Shown here: positions 51,449 to 62,473 of the stretch, piece by piece
Numbering within the stretch: the first letter of the stretch is position 1
How the letters are laid out: every line of letters starts with the position of its first letter
Notes under the pieces: generated by a model
Told to the model about the DNA's origin: nothing
The model's database searches: none
What the model saw: only the letters and a program-made list of their open reading frames with translations
From: Silene latifolia
Lineage: Eukaryota; Streptophyta; Magnoliopsida; Caryophyllales; Caryophyllaceae
Length of the DNA stretch: 64,000 nt
Assembly (NCBI RefSeq): GCF_048544455.1
Contig: NC_133534.1
Coordinates: 223,848,292-223,912,291 of the forward strand
Direction of reading: 5' to 3'
Made by a program: the position numbers and the translations under genes

Positions 51449-52304
51449 TGATACGATATTGTGGGGGATTGGGAGGGTTATGGGAAGGGTTGGCGCTTGG
51501 AAGTGTGAAGGAAGGGGGGTTTGAGCGGGTGAGGGAGTGGGTATGGAAGGTTATGCAAGAGCTAGACAGGAGGGATAGAGTCACGTTTATGGTGGGATGT
51601 TGGGCGGTGTGGGAGAGGCGCAATAAATGGGTCTTTGAGGAAGAGCATATGGGTATTGGTGAGGTGGTGAGGAGGACTGTGGATATGTGTAAGGAGATGG
51701 AGGACGGTGAGAGTGGCGGGGGGAAAGGACAGGCAGCACAGGGGAGTAAAGAAGGAAGAGGCTCGGGGTGGACAAAACCGGGTGAGGGGTGTGTCTAAAA
51801 TCAACGTCGATGCTTTTGTCAAAGAGGGTGTTGGGGTTGGGCTCATGGTCGTGTGTAGGGACGATAGAGGGGAGGTGAAGTGGCTGGTGGTGGAGCAACG
51901 AAGAGGGGTCAGGTAGCCTAAGGAGGCGGAAGCGGAGGTGATTCTGATGGGTATGGAGGAAGCTACTAGACGAGGCTTTCGAGACATTATAATGGAGAGC
52001 GACTGCCAAGTCTTGATCAAGGCTTTGAAGACAAGGGCGAACGGTAGAAGTGACTTCCATCTCATTTTGGACGATATTTTTTATGTTTGTAATTCCTTTA
52101 GTTCAGTAAAGTGGTCGTTTGTCGGTAGGGAGTCGAACAAGGTTGCTCATGAGACTGCTCGGTTAGCACCTTGTGTTGTAGGTAAGCGGGAATGGTCGAG
52201 TGGATTCCCGGTGAACATTATCGCTATTGCTTCTGATGATTTATTAGTGAAGGTTTAACCTCTACGGAGGGATTTCAAAAAAAAAAAAAAATAAAAAAAA
52301 AAAT
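51449..52304 (+). mobile_element. LINE E, 5'-truncated 3' end with RNase H
   Basis: The + strand encodes GCWAVWERRNKWVFE (near 51590), INVDAFVKEG (near 51800), then IIMESDCQVLIKALK and SNKVAHETARLA (51938-52258). This is the C-terminal RNase H of the same LINE family as D. An A-rich tail (52277-52303) ends it. It is broken by at least one frame change. It lies in direct orientation about 260 bases before the TPR-J start codon and opposite in direction to LINE D. Confidence 0.82.
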
Positions 52305-52542
52305 GAAAAGCGTACACACAAGGTCTTAAGTAGCAGAAAAGGGAAGAAATCAAAGAAATTCCCCCAATCAAACAACTCGAATCCCTTTCTCTTCCCTCTT
52401 TCCCTGCCTTTTGAATGCTCCTTCCACCTCCAACATACTAATAAGCTAATTAATTACCTTCTCCTTCCCCAAACTCCCCGTAATCACTATTCTTTAACCT
52501 AACTCATTTCCAAACCCTAATTTTCCATTTTCCCCCAATTGC

Positions 52543-52587
52543 ATGCCGGTAATTCATCGGCAATGTCACCGTCGGCGGCTTCTGTAG
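52543..52587 (+). promoter_or_regulatory. Upstream ORF overlapping the TPR-J start codon
   Basis: An ATG 20 bases before the chosen start, in another frame, opens a 14-codon ORF that ends at TAG (52585-52587), 22 bases inside the main coding sequence. If it is on the mRNA it should reduce translation of the main ORF. Confidence 0.6.
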
Positions 52588-55500
52588 ATACCCGAGCCCC
52601 CTCCGATCCTAATTCCGTCTTTAATTTCAATCACGACCGTTGCAGCTTCAACTCTGGCGCCTCTTCATCCTTTTCTTCTATTAATAATAATAATCAATCT
52701 TCGGTATCGGGCCGGGTTGGCCTGAGATCGAGGCCTAGGCTGGTTAAGCAGAGGAGGAGCTGCAAAACGACGACGTCGTCGTTTTCGGCTGATGCCGTTG
52801 ATTCCGGGATTAACCCATTTCGGTCAGTGTGCTCCACTAATGCTCACCTGAATGATTTTAGTAATTGCAGTGATAATAATGCTTTTAATGGCCAGTTTCG
52901 TGATGAGAACTTTGTTTTCAGGGTTTCAAATTCGAATAATGGAGTTAGTCATTCTGATAGTAGTATGAACAATAATAATAATAATCATGTTAGCAACGGT
53001 GCTGATTTTGTTTTCGGGGTTTCGAATACGGATAATGGAGCCAGTGATTGTAATGGTATTAAGAATGATAGTAATATTCGCAATGGTGCTGATGTTATTG
53101 GGGCACAGTTTAATAATGAATGTTTTATTTTTGGGGGTTTAAATTTTAATAATAATAAAGGCGATGATTGCAATCTTAGTAATAATGTGTCAAAAGCTGA
53201 TGTTAAAGGTAGTAACTTAGGAGGGGATACTAGAAATGTTGATTCAATAGAGAATGTTAGTGTAGAAAAGGAGAAAGTTGGCGAAATTGGTTCTAATGGT
53301 ATAAAGCCAGAAAATGGCACTACCAGTGATGATGTTGATGAGGAGGGTAAGGGAAAACATGGAGAAAGTGGCACAGAGTTTGCACTTTCAGAGGAATTAA
53401 AGAAGTTGAAAATTGAGAGGAATGAGAGGGATGGCTTGGGTGGAGAAAAGCCACAGGGCAAAAGCAATGTGGGTTTGTCAAATGGAAGCGATCAGATTTT
53501 TGTTTTCACGAGTGCTGGGGGGAAGTCTGATGTGCCCAGGGAAAGGTCTACTCCTGTGAAAAGTGAGGCGAGTTCAGATGTGTCTGGGGGATGGTTTACT
53601 CCTATGGGAAGTGAGGCGAGTGCTATCAGTTCCAATGAAGATGACAAAAGTGTTAATACTGGGGAGACCAGTAGGTTAAAACCCCATTTCACTAGCGACA
53701 AAGTTTTTGTATTTGGAAGCAGTGGAAACTCCACTAGTGCTCGCGATTCTACCCCTCAATCATTCTCTTTTTCTGCCGAAGATGGAGGTAGTGTGAAAGA
53801 TGTGCCTCTGTCTCTATTCTCTTCTCCAATTTTAGATGCTGAAGTTGATAGCATTAAACCCGAGGCTTGCTCTGTTTCTGAAGAGAAGAAGGCTGGCTGT
53901 AGTTCTGCTAGTATGGCTCAGAGTTCTGTGGCTTCTTTCCCAGAATTTAAATTACCGCAATTTGACGGATCATTCTCCTTTAGTTCAAATCTGCCTAGTG
54001 AATTAGGTAGAAAGACAGAGTCTAGGGTAAGAGCTCGAGGTTTGAGGGACAAACATTCAAAGAAGACAAAGGCCAAGGTGAAACACTCTAAGTCCACCAA
54101 GCAGCAGCCTGTAGAAATACCCTTGTCAGCTAAAAGCGTTACTCAAGTCCAAGACGCAGCTGAATGTTATTCTCCCATGGACTTCTCACCTTATGAGGAG
54201 ACTACAATAACTGATGATGTGTCTCTTATTGGCCAAGAGGCAACTGGTCAATCAAAAGTGGAAAATGGTGGTATTTCTGGGTTGGCACAACCAAGCCCAT
54301 TGTTCATGAAAAATGGGCTGGGTGCCACTATGGATGCTCCTGATTCTGGCTCTAGTGCGAAAGTGAATAACAATGATGAAAATGTTACCCCGGTTGCTTT
54401 CACTACTGACGTGGCCAGTGATGGCCAGGAGAAGTTTGCCTTCAAAGCATCAAGTTCTGCTCAAAACGATGTTACTTCTCAGAAACGTCAGCAGAAAAAG
54501 AAGTACCGGATGAAATCTGCTTCTATCCCTGTTGCAAGTTCGACGGCCCAAGGATCTTCCTTGGGTGGAACTCATCCGTTTAATGCGCATGATGGTCTAA
54601 AAGGAAACTTCTCTACTTCTACTAGCAGGGGCAAGCATGAAGCCAAAGGAAACAGGGAGCAGAGCCATAATTCTGCATTAAGCTCAGCAGAAAAAGCTTG
54701 TGATAAGTGGCGAAGGAGGTACATATTTCATGTTCATCTGTTAACATTAAGCAAGTGGTGACTGTTTATTTTCTTATGAAGGGATACTCCCTTTGTCCCA
54801 ATCGTTTGGTAAACAAATGATTGAGACGGAGGGAGTATATTTTGTTCTTGTTGTTGCCTTCTGACATGTTAACATTACTTGGTGCAGAGGGAATGATGCC
54901 TACGAAAAGGGGGATCTTTCTAAAGCGGAGGACTTCTACACATGGGGTGTGAATTGCATCCCTCTGCGTGACGCATCAGATGTTTTTGCGCCTCTTGTGC
55001 GTTGTTACAGTAACCGCGCTGCAACAAGGATGGCTCTTGGTAGGGTGAGAGAAGCTGTTCAAGATTGCCGTATGGCTGTTAAGCTTGATCCCACTTTCCA
55101 TAGAGCACAGATGAGAGCTGCTAAGTAAGTGTCTAGCTTTTTGGACTTCATCGGTCTCTTTCCTAGTAATCCTCATATTTATTTATAGGTCCTTATCTCT
55201 CTAGATAATCGCTAGTAGTCTTAGTACTGTTTTGCCCTGTGAGAATTTTTGTAGAAATATAAGATAATTTTGCCTATCTGTTGGTCAGTGTTGATGATTT
55301 TTCCTGCGTCCTTTGAATTTGTTCTTTTATTAAACTATAGATGTGTTCATGTTATTACTGATCTGTTTCTTGCTCCCTAACTTTTTGCCTTACTCAACTG
55401 TGTTTTGTCTCTGTAGTTGTTATCTTCAGCTGGGGGAGTTGGAGGATGCTATGAAATGCTTTGGTAACGTCATCGAATCATCTAAAGCTGTTTGCCTTGA

Positions 55501-58500
55501 TAGGCAAGTCATAATTTCAGCCTCTGAAGGGATACGAAAGTCTGAGGTGAAATGATTAATTTAATGGCAAAAATTCATCCTACTTGTTATATTTGAGTAG
55601 CTTCATGACCTATTTCCTTCCTAATTATTTAAAACACTGATGTCTCAAGAAGGTTTTTGTCTTGCATGTCTAGAGAGTACTAATGCGCCTGTCATGATTA
55701 GATTAAGTTCCCCTGTTATTTTGCCGCAAATACTGTCTTTCCCTTAACATCTACAAGTACAGTGGTTGCCATGTCAGGCTAATATTCTCAAGTTGTCGTG
55801 ATATCATGTTTTCATGTGTTGCTTATATATATTTTTTGCTAGAGATTTCAATTGTTATGTAGGCTTCCTGGTAACTAAATGCTTGAATATAAAGCAATTA
55901 TGTAAACCACAAACCAACAGGGGAATGTGTGCCGGTGATAATGTTTTTGAAGAAAAGCTGCCTTATATTAGAGACTTACAGTAAGCTCGCATGAAGCGAA
56001 TGGTACTTCAGTTAATAAAAAAGAATCCACAAGGTCTGTCTAAAAAATACCCCTTAGTGTTCTGCTGTAAAAGAAAACATTAAAAGTACAAAACTGTCAC
56101 AAAAATGTAGCAATAATGCGACAATCAGATAAGCAAAATTGTTTTCTTGTCCTAATAAATGCCTTGTTTTTGTATTCTTCAGAAAGTAATTGAATGTTCC
56201 AAACGCTCTGCTGAACTTCTGAGACTCAAAACATCAGAAGCTGCAGCTAGTGCTTTGGATTTAATTGTTGAAGCAATGTCTGTGAGTATATACTCTGAGA
56301 AGCTACTTGAAATGAAAGCTGAGGCCCTTTGCATGGTACGACTGACACAAAAGTTCCTTTCTTATTCGAATAATGCATTCTATTTGGTCTAAGTGTATGC
56401 TGTGTTTTGCAGTTGCGGAGGCATGATGAAGCAATAGCTTTGTGCCACCAGACTCGCGATTTTGCAGGAGAGAACTTCGCTGCTGCATCTTCTGACAACC
56501 ATGAAGCAGATGATTTATGTTCAGATGTACACGGTTGGAGGGGACGGGCTTTATATAAGTGTCACTTTCATATTGGGAAGCTCGAGGAGGCTCTTGAGTA
56601 TATAAAGAAGGAAGAGTAAGTGAAATCTGTGATTGATCCTTTAACAGCTCTCATCATTAGAGCTCTCTGAGCAGATCTCATTTTCATGAGCCTTTTGGGT
56701 ACTTGTTTTTAGGGCCTATTAGACTATTTGAGTTGTTAACACTAACTAGTTTTTTTTTTTTTTTTCCCCCTGAGTAGGTCTGGAGCCAAACCCCAGGAAT
56801 CATCAGATACTTTAGCTGCCACTATAGGTGAATTACTAAGGGAGAAGGTATGTGTTATGCATGTGGAACATTTAGCAGTCACTATCTGAGATGTTAACAT
56901 TAGTTTTTTTTCTTTTCATGGTGTAAGGAATTGTGAGTGATTTTTATGTGGTTTGACTTGTGAGGGATATTGGTCGTATATATTCTGAATCACTTCCTTT
57001 CGTGCATGACATGCCTTCTTTTAACGTTCATGTGCCTTCTAGTCCACCTGGCTGAAGGTGTCAAAATGGTTTGCATTTAGCCTAAATTGCAAACTTAAGC
57101 TAAAGATGGTTTCCTATATACGCATGATAATACTTATGATTACGTATATTAGTTTGAGGAGGTCTCATACATTTCTCTATGCATCCACCTTCAGACTCTG
57201 CCATCACAGCTTTGGCCACCCTCGTTTTGACCCGTTCTCCAAAAGTGTTTATTAAGCACCCTAAGTGATCATATGGCTTCAGATATGTGGCAAAGTCAAC
57301 GTAATATTTCGGAAAGGGGTAGAGGGTATGTGTTTTAGCAACGGGTTAGCGGTGTTGGAAAATCATAGCCCTTGTCTGAGAAAAATAGCTAATTGTCGGT
57401 GCAAGGGAGAGAATTAGCCAATAATCTGGCTGGATCTTTTGGTGATGGGAGGGGTGAAGGTGGTAGTGGTTGGGGTGGAGGGTGGTGGTGTTGGGGAGTT
57501 TTGATGGGTTTGGGAAGTGGGACACGGCATTTTTTTGTAGAGGAACGGAGTGGTAGGATCCAGTGGTGGTTACGTGTGGGGTTTGGTGGTAGTGCACAGC
57601 TGTGGCCGGTTGTGAGGGGTGAGATATAAAAAGATAAGAGTTGGAAGCGTGGTACTTCGGTTTGATATGGTTTATGTGTGATTAATGAGGTCTCATACTA
57701 TGAGGAGGCCTCACCTATGAAGTACTCGGCTTATATACCATTATACCCCTTCATTCTGTAATAATTGTTGCAAAAAGTCCCGAGCCTTCCATTTCCACTT
57801 TTGACTTGCCTGTTGCAGCAGATGACTGTCTTTAATCACCTCTGCCCGCTTCTCTTTGTTTAGCGTATCAAGAAGGGGAAAATATGGCCTAATTGGTTTT
57901 AATATATCAAAATTTTCTTCTCTTTTTTCACCTCTGTTTGATGACAAGTTGGGTGGAACCTTCGTGTTTGTTTATGCTGTGTTTTCTCATTAAGGATAAT
58001 AATTTACTGTTTCTTCTGTATACATGGCTACAGAGTGCTGGTAATACTGCATTTCAGTCTGGAAAACACATCGAGGCTATAGAACATTATACAACGGCTA
58101 TTACGAGTAGCATGGAATCCCGTCCGTTTGCAGCAATTTGCTTTTGCAATCGCGCTGCTGCGCACCAAGCTTTAGGACACATAGCTGATGCTATTTCTGA
58201 TTGCAGCTTAGCCATTGCCCTCGATGAAGCCTATGCCAAGGTTTTAACAGCAACTATTTGTGTTTTTTGTTTTTCATTTTTTTTTTCAGCGAATCACAAT
58301 TAGGTAGCTGCAACCCTAGACCTAGTATGTAGTACAGATCTCTAGGAGATGCTCATCTCACCCTGAAAATTGGTTGCACAATTTCGTTCAGGGAAATTCA
58401 AAGCCAAGAGCTTAACCTGGAGAGGAGTACATATATGGTTGTGTAATGTTTTATGCTTATAATCCCTTACCACTCTTCCCGTGGAGAAAGGGGAAGGGTA

Positions 58501-59752
58501 AATTTCTTCAAGTGTATAGTGATCATTGCAAGGTTTCATACTTCTGTTTGGACCCTTACTGTTATTCCTATCCCTGTACAGGCAGTTTCTAGAAGAGCAA
58601 CATTGCATGAGATGATTAGAGACTTTAGACAAGCTGCTATTGACCTGCAGAGACTGATTTCTCTTCTTGAGAAACAATCCATGGAAAAATCAAAACAGTC
58701 TGGTTCTGGAAATGGAAAAGAATTAAGACAGGTTCGACATCGTCTTTCCATGATGGAAGAAGAAGCAAAAAGAGATATTCCATTGGACCTGTACCTCATT
58801 TTGTAAGTGCAAGCCCTTGGATGCTCAAATGTCTGGTTAATCTTCCAGTGCATTACCATTGCTTATGAATTATTATCACTAGTTCACTACTAATCTACTA
58901 TATCAGTCCTAGGATGAGTGAAATGTTGAAGATGAAGTCTTTTTTTTTTTACCTAGTAGTGGTTCAGAGTTCTAGAGAGTAGAGACGCTACTTTCCTTGG
59001 TGTTGAGTGCCCGTTAAATAAACATGCAATGTACTCTACATAATGGGGGCGAATTATGCTTTATATTCCTATCAAGCCATTTCCTTTCCTTTATGAGAAC
59101 AAAAATTGTTATTTTATGTTGGTCTTCTGGATGACTGATGGAGTGAAGTCGGCAGAATGGCTCCTTAATTTGCAATTTACAAATTTATTATGACATCCTT
59201 TTTGACTTTTGGCTGCAGAAAGGCTTAAACTTCTGAGCTACCGTAGTTTGACTGTCTAAATTTTTTATGGGACATGGCTGGGAAACTGCTTTAACCACTG
59301 AATATATTCTATATTTGTTAGTCTCTTTTTCGTGGTGAAAGAGCACTATTGGTATTAGGGCAGTTTCATCTTGCCGCCTTACCCTGGCCTTTGATGAGAG
59401 GAAGCGTAGGAGTCACGTTAAACATGAGAGGCATATGTCAGGAAATAATGTAGTAGGAGTTTGAATCCTTCCTTTTGTGAGTTTCTGTAATGATCTGTCT
59501 CATACTGGAAAGGTTTAGAGTGAAATGGCATTGTGCTTTCTCCCTTTCCCTCCTCTCGTCTCCTACTAGTACTTCTCACTCCCACTCCCTCATATGTAAC
59601 CACTAGCCAAATGTAGTGCTAGCAGATATGTTTAACCTTTCTAAATGTAACTTGCAACATTCTTTTTGTTAAGTCTTTTATAGTAGTTTTTAACTCACTG
59701 ATAACCTTGGTCCACGATCTTCATTGGACCACACTATCCACGTTAAAGAACT

Positions 59753-59805
<53 letters not shown>

Positions 59806-60540
59806 AAATTATTTTTAGGACCCAATAAATTATCCAACTTTTTAACATCTCCAAATGTATTCTAGGGGAGTTAATAAATCTGATCCGGCATCTGAAATCA
59901 AGAAGGCCTACCGGAAGGCAGCACTCAGGCATCATCCTGACAAGGTACTGGTGGCTATTCTGATTTTGTTGTCTGTGATACCTGGGAAATCAGTTTTACC
60001 GCGTTCAATCTTCAGATGTTTGTAAATAAAGTTTGTGAATAATCTTAATCCTGATCCAGTAAATTTGGCTATTACAAGTTCATGCCGGTTTCTTATTCCT
60101 CTGATCTCCTGTATTTGCATAGGCTGGTCAGTCCCTAGTGAGAAGTGATGTTGGAGATGAAGGGCGTCAATGGAATGATATTGCTGAGCTAGTTCACAAA
60201 GACTCAGACAGGTTGTTTAAAATGATTGGTGAGGCATATGCTGTGCTTTCAGATCCAACAAAGGTACCTTTTCTGTTTTATCATCCTTCTATTTTCTGTT
60301 TTAAGAACTTTGCTTTCTGTTTTAACATAGGTGTTTGTACATTATATTGTTTTTCAGCGCGAAGAGTATGATGAAGAGGAAGAAATGAGGAAAGCTCTAA
60401 AGGAGAGCAATAATATAAGAAGCAGTTCAAGGAGATATTCAGAACACTATTATCAGGGATTTCCATTTGAGAGGAGCAGCAATCGCAGGAATTGGCAGGA
60501 TAGCTACAGGACATATACCAACTCATACAGAAGATACTGA
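52563..60540 (+). CDS. TPR repeat and J-domain co-chaperone (DNAJC7-like; Arabidopsis TPR15/TPR16 type)
   Basis: It is a likely Hsp70/Hsp90 co-chaperone: the TPRs bind chaperone C-termini and the J-domain stimulates Hsp70. Eleven exons fit: 52563-54718, 54888-55124, 55417-55546, 56183-56335, 56413-56615, 56778-56847, 58034-58240, 58582-58802, 59866-59944, 60123-60263 and 60358-60540. All have GT/AG borders and keep the phase, giving 1259 aa (Arabidopsis relatives about 1100-1165). Residues 1-718 are a single-exon Ser/Asn-rich disordered region with FxFG-like motifs (FVFG, FIFG, FSFS) and a basic patch (KHSKKTKAKVKHSKSTK). TPRs start at about 720 (GNDAYEKGDLSKAEDFYTWG) and resume in exon 7 (GNTAFQSGKHIEAIEHYTTAI). 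The J-domain starts at about 1118 (DLYLILGV); HPD is at about 1149-1151. The tail is Ser/Arg/Tyr-rich. The start is the in-frame ATG at 52563. The donor after exon 7 (GTTTTA) is weak. Confidence 0.9.
54785..54837. mobile_element. Minimal Stowaway-like foldback in TPR-J intron 1
   Basis: A 49-bp element (54787-54835) flanked by TA on both sides. It consists almost only of the two terminal repeats, CTCCCTTTGTCCCAATC and its near-complement GATTGAGACGGAGGGAG (two G-T pairings), around a short loop. Confidence 0.75.
56848..58033 (+). other. Long intron 6 of the TPR-J gene
   Basis: This 1186-base intron has no gene. A G-rich block at about 57440-57535 (GGGAGGGG, GGGGTGGAGGGTGG, TTGGGGAG) could form G-quadruplexes in the transcript. 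Confidence 0.6.
59754..59808 (+). repeat. T45-A10 tract in TPR-J intron 8
   Basis: 45 T followed by 10 A, ending 57 bases before the acceptor of the J-domain exon. The length is likely polymorphic and poorly sequenced. Confidence 0.9.
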
Positions 60541-62410
60541 ATGATATTCCATGACACTACTGTGAATGAGGTGGTCCCGTGATAAGAAGGCAATGACGTA
60601 TTGAATGAGTTTAATTGCTGGTCACTCGATGGGAAATGCGTTGCATCAGATCGTGTATCTTAAAAATGGCAAGTGATTTAACTTCCTCATGAGCCTGGCT
60701 TCCATGAGCAGCTTGTGCGAGTCGGACACCGAACAAGCACACCCAATTTGGATAGCTGACTAATTGACAGTCAAAGATGCTGCGGATAGGAATGGAGGGA
60801 TCATGTTTGTTCAAGAGAAGAAACGCATCGTGAAAGGAGATATGCGATTGTTTGTTCAGTAAGGAGCAAATTTAGTTGGATGGTTAACTCATTATCGACC
60901 CCATATGTCTGTGTTGGAAGTTGAGGTGACTGATGGATGAGTGTGAAGAAATATACAGACCAGTCGGTTTCTTACACACTTATCTCTGTCGTCAATTTGT
61001 CAATCGAGTTCCCTTCCACATTCATATTTTTGCACTGGACTTAATTGAGTAAAAATTTCTTTGTTTAATATACCATGGTTAATTTAGCAATACCCTTCTA
61101 TAGGCCTGAAGATCTCCGTGGTCCGTGGAGAAATTAGGGGACCTGTGGCATTATGTCCTGTAAGGTTTTTTCTTTTCGTTTTTTTGAGGCATAACAGGGA
61201 AGGGGTGGTGTTATTAATATAAGTCTCCACCGATGTTCAGGCAGCTGACGGAAAGTCCGATAAGCTAAACTCGTCTTCTCTACGGTATTTCCCTCCCATT
61301 TGACATGGGTACCGTACAATGAAAGGAATCAAGAACAGAGATGAACAAGAACATAAACCCGACCTACTGCTAGCAATAGCATTTGTCAGTGTCATTGAAT
61401 CGCTTTCAAGTTGAACCTTATTTGCACCAAACCGTCCATATACTCCAATCCTGTATTGCATCGCAGCTCCTATTTTGCACGAACTCCACGACATGACATA
61501 ACCCTCACCCTGCCAAGTGCCATCTATCTTTGCCAACACCCTGAAGCCCAATTTCCCCACCACAAAAAATTAGAGCATTTGAGTTGAATTTCAACAAACT
61601 TGTAGGTGGGGGAGACTAGACCTTGCAAAAGCCGAGTCGACCCGAGGACCCAACTCGAATCGCTCTGAAACCCGACTCGATAGAACCTGAGAATACCGAC
61701 ATCCGAAAACTACCTTATTTGTCCTAACCTGAACGGACCCGAAACCCGACATTAACTCAACCAGATTTTGACTTGAAAACAAAATTAGCTTGGTCCAAGA
61801 CCAAACTAATACAGTATTCATCTAATAACTTTTTACTAGGTAGTAAGGGTGAATTTGTGTAGCATATTACTCACTACGTCTTGTTCATTTGTTTACCGTT
61901 GGTAATCAAAGACCAAGAAAAAATAAGATGACCAATTATTAGACGATAAATGGAATAAATTGAGTGTTTAGGATCAAATTGTCTACTAATGACATTTCTA
62001 AAATAGAAAGATAGCCAATGAAATCCTGGGCTCCGCCATTACCGAGACGGCTCTAATAACATTTTCTTAGAAATTACTTCTAGATTTTTGCATCAAAATT
62101 TAGGGGTAAATATCGGTGTGCAATAACAAATACGAGTATTTGGGACGAGTCAATTCAAGCTACGAGTGAAAGTTGATTCCTTAGTTTGAGCGTCTGATTA
62201 GATACGAGTCGGGTAATTGAAAACGGGTCTACTTGATGTAATCCAAGTTGGACATGAACATTAGAAGTCAGAACCTAACATCTAGGTAACACGGACATTT
62301 CTCCTAACCAACTATCCCGTTCGACACCGATACTTGTCGGATACCTATAACGAGGAACGAGATGTCGAAAGACAATCTCCCGTGTCAGTTATCACCAATC
62401 TCCTCTCCAA
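60541..62410. other. Intergenic region between TPR-J and eIF3e, with a decayed RNase H fragment
   Basis: No gene is supported. The minus-strand frame 61563-61237 contains VQLESDSMTLTNAIASS, which resembles the RNase H core of plant LINEs, but the rest does not match well. 61620-61760 is rich in ACCCGA words typical of degraded repeats. TTACTCACTACGTCTTGTTC near 61867 is like one end of a Stowaway element. Confidence 0.4.
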
Positions 62411-62412
62411 TA

Positions 62413-62432
62413 AAACCCTAGACTATATATAA
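62413..62432 (+). promoter_or_regulatory. eIF3e core promoter: telo-box and TATA box
   Basis: AAACCCTA (62413-62420) is a telo-box, common upstream of plant translation-machinery genes. TATATATAA (62424-62432) follows directly. A 13-base repeat (AGCATCAAGGAGA twice, 62436-62461) comes next. The start codon is 42 bases after the TATA box, so the 5' untranslated region should be very short, or transcription starts elsewhere. Confidence 0.55.
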
Positions 62433-62473
62433 GAAGCATCAAGGAGAAGCATCAAGGAGAAGCAGCATCAACG

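Noticed and set aside
52985-53467. A 160-codon minus-strand ORF in TPR-J exon 1
   Set aside because: It is a shadow of the Ser/Asn-rich coding strand. The + strand frame continues into well-supported exons.
61237-61563. Possible stand-alone RNase H-like gene
   Set aside because: Only one short segment (VQLESDSMTLTNA) fits the family, and start, catalytic set and end are not convincing. I keep it only as a decayed LINE-like fragment.
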